Part shown: positions 52,997 through 64,000 of the stretch, in pieces
How positions within the stretch are numbered: the first letter of the stretch is position 1
Layout of the letters: the number at the start of each line of letters is the position of its first letter
From: Marchantia polymorpha subsp. ruderalis
Taxonomy: Eukaryota > Streptophyta > Marchantiopsida > Marchantiales > Marchantiaceae
Assembly: GCA_037833965.1 (NCBI GenBank)
Contig: AP031351.1
Span: 13,900,501-13,964,500, forward strand
DNA length: 64,000 nucleotides
Reading direction: 5' to 3'
Translations under genes and position numbers: made by a program
The notes under the pieces: generated by a model
The model's input: only the letters and a program-made list of their open reading frames with translations
The model's database searches: none
What the model was told of the DNA's origin: nothing

Positions 52997-55127
52997 ATGC
53001 CTGGAGAGGCTCCGACTGCCGCCTGTGATGAAGAGCTGCAGGAAAGACGCGAGAAGGAGATGCGGTATAAGAAATGGTTGGAACAGGTTACAATCAATGC
53101 GGTAGAGCAAGCTTTGCGTATTCAACTGGATGAATCTCAAAGACAACCTGAGACAGGGGAAGCGCAGGATCTGCAGGTAATATCTTGGTGAATTTGTTCT
53201 TTCTTTAAAGGATGAATTGTTTGGAATAAAAGTCTCTAGATGTAAAAGGTTGAGGTTTTGAAGCTGGTTACTGAATTTAGCTTTTTCTTTAAATGTGCAG
53301 CCATGTTCGTCTGCCACTGCTTTACCCAACCTCCCCCCGATTCGCACTCATTGCATCCCGAAGACCTGGAGTCTAGATCGGAACTCAGAAGAGCGACGAG
53401 CGGTGGCTGCAAGAATATACTCTTTGCTGGTATTATGGAAGCCGGACACGTCGTTCGAGTGGAGAGCGCGCGTCGCTTCTGCCGTACATATATTTGAGAG
53501 GGCTCTGTACCAAGAAGCAAAGAGCAAAGAAGAGTATTTGAATCCTTTGATGCTAGATTTGCAATTGAGACAAATTCTACGACACTTTGAAGCTGGTACA
53601 GGCTCTTCTTTGTTGTGGAAGATTGGGAGTCGAAGCTCTGGGGCTTTGACCAAATCTGTTTCTTTTAATTCGGGTTTGACAGAGGCAAGAAGAAGACCGA
53701 TTGCTCTGGGAGACCTTATGAAGATGCATGATGCAAGTCTAGAAGATACAAACGTGCGTCCTCGTCCAGGAATTATACAGACGATACACGAGGATGAAGT
53801 CAGTACCAGGGAAGCTCCACTAATGGATCCAACGGAACTTCTCGAGCAGTTGAGAGAGGAAGCTGACACTACACAAAGAATGAATTTGCGTAGAGAGGAG
53901 GCAGACGGTGCTCTGTGGGAGGCGATCTTGTGTGGGAACTGGAAAGACATGCAAGACAGTTTGAACAAGTATTGTGACTATGCTAGCAAGAGAATAGTTA
54001 AACGTGTGCAGGTGTTGATGTCTAAAAGGAAACAAGAAGACGCAAAGAAAGTCGAAGTGGAGCTTCTGAACGCAATGAATGAGCGCAGTGCAGAGAAGCT
54101 GGCTGTTGTCCTTTGGCGGGCAAGGTCGGAATTTGGAGAGGAATTGAAGAATTTGTGTGCCGATGCGGCAGCCGTGCTGGAGAGGTTGATACTAGAGATC
54201 AGGTCCGACGGTTCTGGAGAATCTAGTAGTCTCGATGCCCTTCCAGGCAGGGCAGTAGAGAGTAGAAGGGTAGTCGAGAATGTAGATAGCGGGTCTATGG
54301 CCCAACCGTACACTTCTCCTCCTCTTGAGCGAAGGCAGAACCCGAGACTGGGTCGGAGTGTCACATTCTCCTTTCACGAATCGTCGCAGTCTCGAACAGT
54401 TGAAGGAGCTAGTAGCGGGGTTAGATTAGAACCCGCGCACCGTATTGAACAGGGCAGGGCAGTTGAATCTGACAGGTCCAGGTTTTCCTCGTCTCTTCCA
54501 GAAAGATCCCCGGACGTACTGTATGTCCAACGATTGGCTCATGCAAGGAATTTACAGAGAAGAGAACGCAGACACCTAGGGTCGTTACTGGAAGAAGCTC
54601 GAGAAGATCCTGCATGGTCACCTCCTGGAAGAAGTGCAGTCTCCGATGTACAGGGCTCCTCTTCGGCCTCGTCTAGAGATCAGTATGTTGGTGAAAGAGT
54701 TGGTGGAAACTCTTCAGTTCAAAGTGATATACCCGACCAGTCCGCAGAGCCATCAACTGCATCCGCTGTAGAGTCATCTTCTTTACCCTCCTCGGACGGT
54801 CCTAGGATCTCCTTGATGTCACTGCTTCATCAAGAAGGGGACCCAGAAAGTATGTTTCCCAATAGGCGAAGATTGAGTTTGGGAGTTAGAACGGAGACGT
54901 CGGAAGTTAGGGCAGATTCTTCCAGATTTGCAGAAGAGCTGAGCGAGGAATTGGTAGACGGAGGGATGGATCCTATCTGCTGTGTTTGTATGGTGGGAAA
55001 GAAGGGAGCAGCATTCATACCTTGCGGTCACACGTTTTGTCGCAATTGCACGAGAGAGCTGCGAAAGGGAAGAGGAACTTGTCCACTTTGCAACCGCAAA
55101 ATACAAGATGTTCTCATAATTTACTGA
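52997..55127 (+). CDS. RING-finger (C3HC4) protein, two exons, likely E3 ubiquitin ligase
   Basis: Exon 1 is 52997-53176, the intron 53177-53300 (GTAATA...TGTGCAG, 124 bp, phase 0) and exon 2 53301-55127, giving 668 residues. Exon 1 is charged and helical (EELQERREKEMRYKKW). Residues about 80-150 (ERRAVAARIYSLL, VHIFERALYQEA, SKEEYL) resemble the KIX-type helical domain of transcription coactivators (inference). A helical middle (about 270-370) and a Ser-rich disordered part follow. The C-terminal RING (residues about 620-657, 54978-55091) has all eight ligands, ICCVC, IPCGHTFCRNC and CPLC, as in a group of plant RING proteins with the RING at the very end. Such RINGs bind E2 enzymes and transfer ubiquitin. 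No stops or damage; the only clear intact host gene here. An AATAAA lies 17 bases after the stop. More 5' exons cannot be excluded. Confidence 0.85.
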
Positions 55128-55143
55128 CCTAAGGATAGGCCTG

Positions 55144-55149
55144 AATAAA
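55144..55149 (+). terminator. Polyadenylation signal of the RING gene
   Basis: AATAAA 17 bases after the stop codon. Other U-rich near-upstream elements follow up to about 55250, so the exact cleavage site is open. Confidence 0.45.
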
Positions 55150-56289
55150 GGCAGGCTGGGGGTTTGAACCCGTGCCATATTGTTACCGCCGTTGTCATAT
55201 TTATGTTAGTATCTTGCTTTTTTGGGACCTCTTCTTACTTCTTTATTTGGCTATCCAGTCGGACCTCTTGTGGAGAACATTCCGCTTTATTAAATTCTCT
55301 AGGATGATTCATGAAAAGTATAACAGTGTATAGTAAAGGTCAATGAATCAAACTACTTGGAGAATGTGTTTTCCAACCTTTGACGAGTTAACGGTTGACC
55401 TTATATCGTGCTGTTATGGGATCGAGCTTCGTAAGGTCTGGCATGCACTTGCACTCACATGGGCACACGCCTCTTTATTATTTGTTTCCATTATAGATGG
55501 GTGGATCCAGGGTTGGTAGGAGCAGTCTTTTATGTGTTTCCGTATCAATTATTAAACTTCCGTCGTAGTTCGTTGGTTATATCTGTACCTGTCAGATTCA
55601 TGGAGGAACTGCTACTAGTGATTCATTTGTGTGAACCAGAGGACTTAAGCGTATCTCACTTCCGCAACCGATTTCTTCTCCTGCAAGGATTATTATGCAC
55701 TTTGCTAGTGAGGAACTCATTCTTTCAGGCAATTTAGCTGAACATACTTACCATTTTAAAAGACTCCTAGAAATATAGTAGAGGTGTAACATTAACATGC
55801 ATATGATTTCTGTGTTGATTACACAATCTCAATATTGAAATCATTGTACTGCGTCTTCACATGTCCTTTAGATCTACTTTCTGCATAAAATCGATGAATT
55901 TACGTGTACCACTCAGACTTTTGCAGATTGTGTTGCCTGGCAATTGTCGCCATCCCTTGAGAGTCCTAATTGTACATCTCATTAACATTCAAGACCTGCA
56001 CCTCTCAGCCAAGACGCGGGATGTCTCGTTAGGCAATGGCAACTTATCACAAGCGAGAGAGTCTATGGCCTCTCTGGCCAGCTCACTGTATGTTTGATGG
56101 GTCAGCAAGTAAAGCGAGAGAAACTCGGAAGCTAAAGTCATGCGTTGTGAATCGTGGTGGAAAGTAGATCAATGTATCGATGTTCCCTCGATGCGAGTGT
56201 TGATAGTGTATGATAAATAGATCATGCCCGTGAGACCCTAAAAGCTGAAACACACAATAAATCCAAATCCAACAAAAGATAAAAAATCT
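55150..56289. other. No recognisable gene
   Basis: Only short frames (for example plus 55459-55737, 92 codons) without motifs. Confidence 0.35.
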
Positions 56290-56615
56290 CACTAGCTAGA
56301 GCCAAGAGCATTGGTATGATAACTAATAACATCGTTCATTAAACAACCTAAATCATAATGTTCAAATTGTAATAAATAACAAAAATTCTCAACAACTTTA
56401 TGAACCATTCTAATCTCTATATGTTTAATAGAGATAATAAATACATGTTATTCATCTTCAACTTTTCTCTCATCACATAACTTACAAACACTTTCACTCC
56501 TACCAATGTTCAATCAACACATTTCTTCAATTCCAAGATTATAAGATAATGTTCTATACCAAGCAATAATATGACGTAAAGATATAGAGATTTCCTTAAG
56601 TAGGTATACTTGCTC
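56290..56615 (-). pseudogene. Non-LTR retrotransposon, C-terminal remnant
   Basis: The minus strand reads in one frame ISLRHIIAWYRTLSYNLGIEE, then after a stop LNIGRSESVCKLCDERKVEDE, another stop, HVFIISIKHIEIR. The pattern S-YNL-IE-GR---R--R-CK-C----VEDE-H-----K----R is the C-terminal tail common after the reverse transcriptase of many LINE-type elements. Two stops in about 95 codons show it is dead. No upstream RT could be read on the minus strand beyond 56615. Confidence 0.55.
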
Positions 56616-57719
56616 ACAATTAACAAGCATAAGATTCATATGAAGTTGATAAAACTCCAATTTAGTGACTCGTATGTTCCAAATAATATAGAGAAATTAT
56701 TCCTTAATACACTCGCGAAGTACCGTAAGTTGCAAATTCCGTCACATTCCCCCTCAAAGACCAAGTCAGCATGCAGAATCTATATTTGAGACATCTATCA
56801 TTAAAAATTCTATCACTTTGACCTTTCTCATTCGACTTTCTTTGCGTTGGGATTGTATAGACCTTTCTAAATTTATCATTGTCTTCCCTAAGATGTGATT
56901 AAGCGATTCTTCAATGATCTGCCTTCGCTTGATTTAATCGTTCATTTACATTAGAGAAATCAATCCCATAGGCTTTTTAAATACATATGTTAGTAGTTAG
57001 TGTAACATCTATGGGGTTCTAACTCAATAAAAGCTGTATGTCAATTATTCCACCAAGACATTAGGGTAGTCATAATTATCTCATTACTTTTTATTTTTTT
57101 CAATATATTGTTCAGACCGTTTCGCTGTCTCTTGCGCTTCTCACTATATATATATTTTGTCCTTCTCATTATACTTCGCATGGGGCGGGGTGTTTATTGG
57201 CCTTCTTGGTCTTGACTTTTTTAGCCTGTTGGATTTTCCTTAATCCCATGGGTCAACCTCGTTCTTATTATCAAGTTCTGGTCGAGTTTAAGCTTTTTGC
57301 ACATGACATATCCTAATCTTGTGGTCTTTGGGTGTATCACTTCCCCTCCTTTTTTTCGTTCATTTATGTATTCTTATCGAATTGTGTTGTGTGGGGACTG
57401 TCTAATTTCTGATATATTTACAAGTAGACATCACTGATTCGCTGTTTTCAAACTCCCCTCGATTCATGTTAATGGTCTAGATAAATGTATTGGGGGTTTA
57501 GGTTGTACCATGGAAGTGACCACAAACCCTCAAATTCAAGTCAGAGTTTACAGGAGGCAATGAAAACCCTGCTGAAAGGCAGGTGAGGTGAGCCGGTTTA
57601 GGGTCAAAGATCATGATAAAGTAATCGAACGTAGATGCTACAGTAGATAATAGTGCTGGGAGTTCACAGTTACTACGATTCATTGGACAAAAAATGTACA
57701 GAAGATCTCATGATTAACT
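56616..57719. other. No recognisable gene
   Basis: AT-rich, with pyrimidine-rich stretches around 57100-57400. No motif or repeat was identified. Confidence 0.35.
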
Positions 57720-58010
57720 AGCTCCTTCATTTGGGAAGGACAAGTCATGTCTCATGAGAACCACGGATATTTAAACTGGTCCAAAAGTCCAGATATCTCT
57801 GACTTGTTAGTAGTTAATTTAGGTCTTGTTAACTTAGTTCAGTGTTAGTCTAGTTAGTGTAACTAGAGCTAGTCTATCACAATATATGAGAGTTGATTAT
57901 AGCTCTCTAAATGATTTGTTTTCCTAGGGATGTAGTTTTCACCGAGCTGAACCACTTAGTATCTATTTCGACTGTCTCTGTTTCGTTTTAACTTTTACGA
58001 ATCCCTAACA
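57720..58010 (+). repeat. Probable 3' part of a copia LTR
   Basis: The stretch ends CGAATCCCTAACA and is followed at once by a primer-site-like ATTGGTAT. This is the usual ending of plant copia LTRs. A TATA-like ACAATATATGAG lies near 57877. The LTR start was not found; 57720 is a guess. Confidence 0.4.
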
Positions 58011-58012
58011 AT

Positions 58013-58024
58013 TGGTATTGAAAC
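58013..58024 (+). other. Decayed iMet-type primer binding site
   Basis: TGGTATTGAAAC matches the canonical TGGTATCAGAGC at 8 of 12 positions, two bases after the LTR-like end at 58010. Confidence 0.4.
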
Positions 58025-61000
58025 AATATTAAACAAGCAAGAAACTAGGATGTATCCAGCGAGCGTTGTGTGGTGGTGTTGTTCTCGTTGTTTGTATTGC
58101 TACTCTTTTGATCTTAAAGTATAATGATACAACTCAAAAAACTATTATGGGATGACAGATGTCAGTCAGACAGCTAAAATCCAAGTCAGAAAGGTCCAAC
58201 CTGATTAATATCGGACGGGAGTTTTTTTTTGATTTAGTGCCTGTGTGCACGCGAAAAAAAGAAAAGTCGATGGATTGATGAACGTCCAGCAGCGTGAGAG
58301 GAAAGACGCAATGCCAGTGGCAGTTTGGATTCGCTGAATTCGCTAAGCAGAGGGGAATGTGGACGAATGCAGTAGCTGGTCAGTTGACTGCAAATAATGG
58401 AGTGGTCAATTTTGGTGAGGAAAAATGGCATGTCGGTCTCTCGTGCAGTGCGGCAATAAGAGGAGGCGTCGTCAATTATTTTGAGATGTTACTATGGTGG
58501 GCTCTGCAATTGGATGGTTTCAGGTCGACTGTCTTGAAAATGTTCTCGCTGTTGGAAATGTCTGTGAGAGTTTGGCTCCGCTTTGATATACCGCAGGGCT
58601 AATCCAGCGCGTCTACGGCCAGTGTAACGGTGTTGTGGAAGGTGGGGATTTATTAGTGTTGTGGATAGTCCTCCGATGAAGATTTTCTGAGTGAGAGCCA
58701 GGGGAGGTTGTGACCGGATACAGTGAGCACGATGAGGTCGCAGCAGTAGATGTTGAACAAAGAAAGTTGTAGTAACATGCGCTTGTAATTGGCAGCAAGG
58801 TTGGATTGGAGTGAGGTAGCAGCAATTTGCGCCGCTTGCTGCTGGCAGTGGCGAAGTCAATTTATGACGCCCGTACATGAGCATCATGTGCAAGAATTTG
58901 ATGGGTAGAGGAGAGAAAAATGGTACACAATAGTCGGACTTCGATGAATGAGCTCGTATTGGACGAAACAATGAGTTGCTCCAAGGAATATCCAAACGCA
59001 ACAGATGAATGAGTTTCAGAATTCATATCAAATTCATACAGGGTGATGCAGTTGCAAAATACTTGTAGAGATGATCATACAGCAACTTTAGAGATCTAGA
59101 GTAAGCTATCAAAGAGGCATCTGTGACTGGACATTAATCATCTGGATTCTAAGATGATCCTTTTTTCTTCCTTTTTTATCACATTCTGCTCGCCGACATC
59201 CCCTTGTAGGCAGTGGTAATAGACCAAGCCCGGGGGACTCAAAGGGTAAAAATCACAATACAAGCTAAAACCACAAACACAATCAGGTTATTCAAACACC
59301 CCAATATACATTTTTTACTTTAAGTCTAGGAACTTGTCAGCCGCGTGTCTTGCACGGACCTTACACAATTGTTGGAGGCCATTGTAACTTGACGTCTTTA
59401 TACGTTGAACTAGATACCTGGTCCTGGTGGGACTCACTTAAGAAGAAAAATTGTTGAACACATTCTCAAATGGATCACGATCAGAAGGCAACAAACAGAG
59501 CTCAACATTTAGTCATAATTTAAGCTTTCTACATATTACTATCAAAACATCCTACACAAAACTCTGATCCAGGCAGAACTTATTGACGGAATAATGTGCT
59601 GGAGAACACAAATCGGTCAGAATTATGAAGTATCTTCCTTCATCCGGTAAAAATCTCAATGTACCAAATGCTTCAAAGGATATTTGTTTCCCATTTGTAA
59701 GTGATTGTAAGTTACACACACAATAGAATTGGACCATTTTCTCAAGACGGTAAAGACGGAGTTTGCTATACGCGTAAAGCAATCATGATGATTGACATTT
59801 GAAGAGGTCAAGGATATCACCTTCATTGCTATTTACGAATTTTACACTAGACCCTAATCCTAACATGCTTTTGAGTAGGTTTTTTGTGTGTGGATAAAAC
59901 TAGGATTCTAGATTATGGGATCTAGATTAAAGTAAGGTTTATGAATGAAAAAAAATGCTAGTCTGAATTCACATAATCTAGATTTACTATAATGATTTAT
60001 TGAATGTTCCTATGAATGGGAAAAATTATCCCTTTGAATAGACTATACAAGCAATCAATCTCTCGACTCGATTCAATAAGATAAAATTCGTGAAGTATAG
60101 AGGAAATGAGTTTCACAAAATGATATAAATGGAATTGTTAACTATCTGCTTCAGCCGAGACAAGTTAAGGCTTAATGTTATACATGTGGACAAGATGTTC
60201 AAATCTACATGTTTTCTTTTTCATCGAGTAAAAAAAAACTCCTCAAGAATAAGTTGTGATTATTATTATGTACAACCTTTACATTTACAATCTTCAATTT
60301 GAAAACAAATAGATAACCATAAAAATCAATAATTAACAACAATTTCATTATAAAGAATGATGAAACAAGTTGTACGACTTCTTCTCGATGATGAATTTCA
60401 AAACCAAAATTTTTTATCTAACAATATAAAATCACATTGATGTCTTTTGTGATTTGATAATCAATTCTCAAAATCTTCAAAACAAAATAAATCATATGAG
60501 AAAAATGTTTCATCTTTTAAGTTCATTACTTGTTATTTATTAATAATTTTCATGTGTGTTACCTTCATTGTAAAAGTGATATGTTATCATATCTTACACT
60601 AAAGTTGTAACTGATTTGATTCAATAAATGAGTTGTAGAAGAATATGATGTCATTTATTCATATTCTTCATGTAGTGTTGCATTGAATATGATCTGAGTA
60701 TTGTTACATTCACATATTAATAAAGATGATAAAATTAGAAATTTAAAGATGAACATAAATATTTATATATTAAAATTGATGTTTCTTTTAAAATATGGCA
60801 AAATTAGTATGTGAAAAGAGAATAACTATTGTATAAAGATTAAAAGTATCTATATTTTTTTTCTATGTGACACAAGAATTTGATATTGAATAGTTTGACC
60901 AATATCAAAAATTTATATGTTTGGTTTGAGAATATGTAATAAATTTATTTTGAAAAAACAAAACTATAGATATTTAAACATGTTCAAAAACAATATTTTT

Positions 61001-62144
61001 TTATGATCTTGATGATAAATCTCAATAAGGTTTAATTTAGATAATTTTTTGATAGCTCATCATAATTTTGAAACATTGGAATAATTTTAGATGCCCGCGC
61101 AGTAAATATCATTTTATCTAATGTCTTCATTCATTACTGAAGACTAACATTCAGTACCAGTCAAATATGATTAGCAAACTTAATTTTTATTGATAAAACA
61201 AGTATTAACAAATGTATTTTTTCAGAACTTGCTTGAGAAACTAATATCTATTTAAATTACTTAATATCATAGTAATACGAGGTAATTATTATGTAATTTA
61301 CTTTAAATAATATAAATATGTTGTCTATGACTAATTATGTGACATCATGTCATTGACTTACCTCAATCTTCTAAAAGTTTTTTTGTCGCTAGGTTGAGAT
61401 GTTGACACGTCATTGGGAAACTAAAATATTTTAGAAATTTCACTTGCCACTCAGTTAAATTTTAGAACTAATCTAAAAAATAAAAAAATTTAATTTAGTG
61501 AAGTCATTCAAAATCAACATGTAGTCAAAGTTTTTTTATTCTTTTGAATCTAGATTTTGATATGAAATAAAATAATATTGTTCATTCATAACTTCGAGAC
61601 TAAAGTAAAGTAATAATAAAGTAATCCTATATTAAATTTCACTAATTATTCTGCAAAGTATAGACTTGACCGTTAAACTTAGTCATGATTAGGCTAATCA
61701 TGATAAACTTTTTGATCGATTCCATTACAATTTCACACACATAATTATCAATTTCACACATACAACTATCAATCTTACAACTCCACTACACTTTGTGGCC
61801 ATCATTTTGTTTAAAATGATTGAATTTGTTATAGTAAATGTGTCATTAAAAGTGCCACTACTAAATATTTAAATGGTTTGTCACTCTTGTCAAAGGCATG
61901 TTTCCGCATAAGGTATCTGCCATGACTACTCGTGAGAGTGACTTGGATTCCAAAGTCTCAAACATACGTTCAGATTGTGATAGTAAATATTTGTCTAAAT
62001 TCTTTAAAGACTATTGTTTTAATAAGTACAAACATCACTAGCTCACCACTGTTCAAACTATGCATCAGAAGAAATTTTTTTGTGCGCAAAAACCATATTC
62101 TGATTGAAGCCGCTCGATGTTTAATTATTTCTAGACGGTTTTTG
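58025..62144. other. No recognisable gene; AT-rich
   Basis: A plus-strand frame of 102 codons at 58294-58602 and the opposite minus frames lie in less AT-rich sequence just after the copia primer site, but show no gag motif. From 59800 on the DNA is very AT-rich and I see nothing in it. Confidence 0.35.
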
Positions 62145-62193
62145 GTTCATCTTTGAACTAAATGCTCAAAAGTCATTTAGTTCAAAGATGAAC
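62145..62193. repeat. Perfect 20-bp stem hairpin
   Basis: GTTCATCTTTGAACTAAATG (62145-62164), a 9-nt loop, then its exact reverse complement (62174-62193). Weaker pairing (CCGCTC-AT against the complement) extends outward with bulges at 62110 and 62208. Confidence 0.9.
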
Positions 62194-62567
62194 TAAATGC
62201 GATTGAGCGGCAAACTTTGTGTTCAATGAGAGTGCTACTCAATCAAGCAATCAATTTGACCAACTCGTTTGGAATATTACATGACATGACTCTTGATTTA
62301 ACTCTTCTTTGTATAATTGGGAATCTGAACTATATTTACATATCAATAGAATAGCGCATCAAGCTACAAGTGAATTCTTTTGGCGCTGTCTTGTTGAAAT
62401 ACAATGAAAAATTGTGTGCTTATCGTTGCTAGGATTTCCAGAATAAGCGAAGAATTGTGTCGATAGATGTTATTGTATTTGAATCCGTACTGGATAATTT
62501 TTGATTACACCATCTTTTTCATGATGTTTTTTCCTCCCTGTTAGATGAAGGGTTAACATCTAACGTG

Positions 62568-62770
62568 CATGTGACAATGGAAGGCGAGACAGTGTTAGAT
62601 GATGATTTTCCGATTTCTTCTCCGCCGTCGTCTTTAGTGGAGTATAATTTTTATCTAGGCAATTTCACACCTTCCGCGGATATTCACGAACAAAAAATAC
62701 CTCAAGCGCTATCTTTCACTTCTTAAAGTTCTACGACGTCTAACACTGTCTCGCCTTCCATTGTCACATG
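62568..62770. repeat. 32-bp perfect inverted repeat around 139 bp
   Basis: 62568-62599 (starts CATGTGACAATGG, ends GTGTTAGA) and 62739-62770 are exact reverse complements. Allowing one mismatch, the arms extend outward to 38 bp. The enclosed 139 bp has no coding motif I know. It could be a small inverted-repeat transposon or a fold-back made by a local inversion. Confidence 0.85.
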
Positions 62771-62929
62771 GACGTTTCTCTCACGACATAATACTTCAAA
62801 GATGCGAGCATTACCAACCTTTTTTGACTATTATTACACCTCTATGCCTGACCAATTCAATGTTGTTAAAACAATACAATTAATTTAATGACCAGATTTC
62901 ATTCCATCAAGCAAAGCAAAGCAATGTAG

Positions 62930-64000
62930 GAGAAATTTGATGCTAGGAGAAAACTAGGCTTGTTGTTAGTGGGTTGAAGCAAACCTATGAACTGGACTAC
63001 AACAAGACTTTTGCTCCTCTAATTCGATGGTCTAGTCTTTGAGCTATGATAGCGTAGTTTGTGAATCTTCGTTGGAATTTGCATCCTATGGATCTTATTA
63101 CTGATTTTTTTAATGGGAAACTACAAGAGCTGATCTACATGCAACAAGCTTTATGCTTTGAAAAATCCAGTATAGAGCATTTTGTGTGTCTGCTGAAGTG
63201 ATATCTATACGGGCTAAAACAATCTCCTCGTCAGTGATACAAGGAGACTTACAAGTATTTTTCTCCAAAAATTGGTTTAGAAGTCAGCTAGATCTCAATT
63301 TATATTTTTTTTATGAAGATAAAACTATCACTTTACTTTTACTTTACGTTGATGTTTAAACTTTTGGAAGCAGTTATTCTCGTGTCTCCGAAGTCAACAT
63401 CCAACTTAGCTTACTTTATAAGATGAAGAAATTAGGTAGAGTTTTTTGGTAACTTCAGATGTACATTGGGCATATCAATAAAAGGGAAATTTTTATGCAT
63501 CAAACTAGCTACAGTAGAGACTTAGGCATTGGGTGTAACTTGAAAAACACGTCATTAAACGAATCAATTTTGCTTATGATTGAACTTGTTTTCAAAGCAG
63601 ATACAGATACGCCACCCATTGACACCTTGAAATGTTGTTACGTAATTGGTACGTTCATTTTCCTCTGTAAAACTTGCTGTAATATTTTGTACGCTATTGA
63701 CATACTTAGTCGGTTTATGCATACATCGCAGATAATCCATTGGAATGTGGTTCAAAACCTCATACGATGATTCAACAACAACGTTAAAATTGACTTGTCT
63801 TGAAAAAAAAAGAATCGCATTTTCAAGACTATACTAACGTGGATGATCTTAGTTGTCATAATACGTTGGAGCTTATATTTTCAAGCTTGCAAATGGATCT
63901 GTTTCTTAGTTGTCAAAGCAAGAGTTCACGGTTTTTGATAGCACAGATGAAGCCAAATACAAGGCCTTGTTTGAGCAAAGAGGCAATATTTGGGTAGTTT
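62930..64000 (+). pseudogene. Copia polymerase (RT and RNase H), decayed, cut by the window end
   Basis: The plus strand shows the copia RT blocks in order: LVVSGLKQTY, YNKTFAPLIRWSSL, NLRWNLHPMDLIT, NGKLQELIYMQQ, YLYGLKQSPRQ (62945-63240). LLLLYVDV follows at 63336-63356, where the catalytic YVDD should be; its second Asp is changed to Val. Then come LQMYIGH, DTPPIDTLKCCYVIGTFIFL, ILYAIDILSRFMHT and IHWNVVQNLIR (63450-63768). In another frame near the end there are pieces of the RNase H block (CQSKSSRF, KEAIFG). Stops and frameshifts throughout. It may belong to the copia LTR at 57720-58010, though the spacing is long. Confidence 0.8.

Noticed and set aside
61932..62156. Plus-strand frame of 74 codons near the hairpin
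   Set aside because: No motif, AT-rich surroundings and average chance length.

Overview
The window looks like a heterochromatic, transposon-rich stretch of a land-plant genome. Plant signs are an iMet-type primer binding site on an LTR retrotransposon, chromodomain gypsy and copia polymerase remains, a plant-style C3HC4 RING protein with a GT-AG intron, and (GT)n/(GA)n tracts. A bryophyte, perhaps a liverwort, is my guess from the general look of the repeats; nothing in the window proves it.

Bases 1-5.5 kb hold ruins: a minus-strand RCC1-repeat pseudogene (285-1304) and two head-to-head pieces of a chromodomain gypsy element (3480-4375). From about 5.5 to 42.9 kb lies one old gypsy element on the plus strand (called GY here), recognised by 258-bp direct repeats at both ends, reverse transcriptase, RNase H, integrase and an unusual C-terminal PHD finger. 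It has been blown up to about 37 kb by insertions nested up to four deep.

Most of the inserted DNA belongs to one family, called E-elements here, with seven copies E1-E7. They begin TGTGGT, end TTACA or TCACA, are flanked by 5-bp (once 6-bp) target duplications, have no long terminal repeats, and carry no polymerase, integrase or transposase that I recognise. They encode a two-part protein: an N-terminal domain of about 200 residues, a long linker built partly from a repeated GCCGAAGGCG decamer, and a C-terminal coiled-coil domain of about 250 residues. A conserved TATA-like box and a small hairpin lie about 1 kb before the 3' end. E1, E3, E4 and E6 sit in GY; E2 sits in E1; E5 in E4; E7 in E6; and a 5048-bp chromovirus (12024-17071, LTRs about 3% diverged, TSD AGGCG) sits in E2. 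The E family is the most likely undescribed system here: either giant solo LTRs carrying a gene, or an LTR-less element moved by a retroviral-type integrase.

From 43 to 49 kb is very AT-rich DNA without genes. A GC-rich island (49.3-50.7 kb) leads into the one clearly intact host gene, a two-exon RING-finger protein (52997-55127). A minus-strand open frame of 186 codons (51551-52111) may be its divergent neighbour. The rest (55-64 kb) is AT-rich with a non-LTR retrotransposon remnant (about 56.3-56.6 kb), a copia LTR end with a decayed primer site (about 58.0 kb), two sharp inverted repeats near 62 kb, and a decayed copia polymerase running off the window end.
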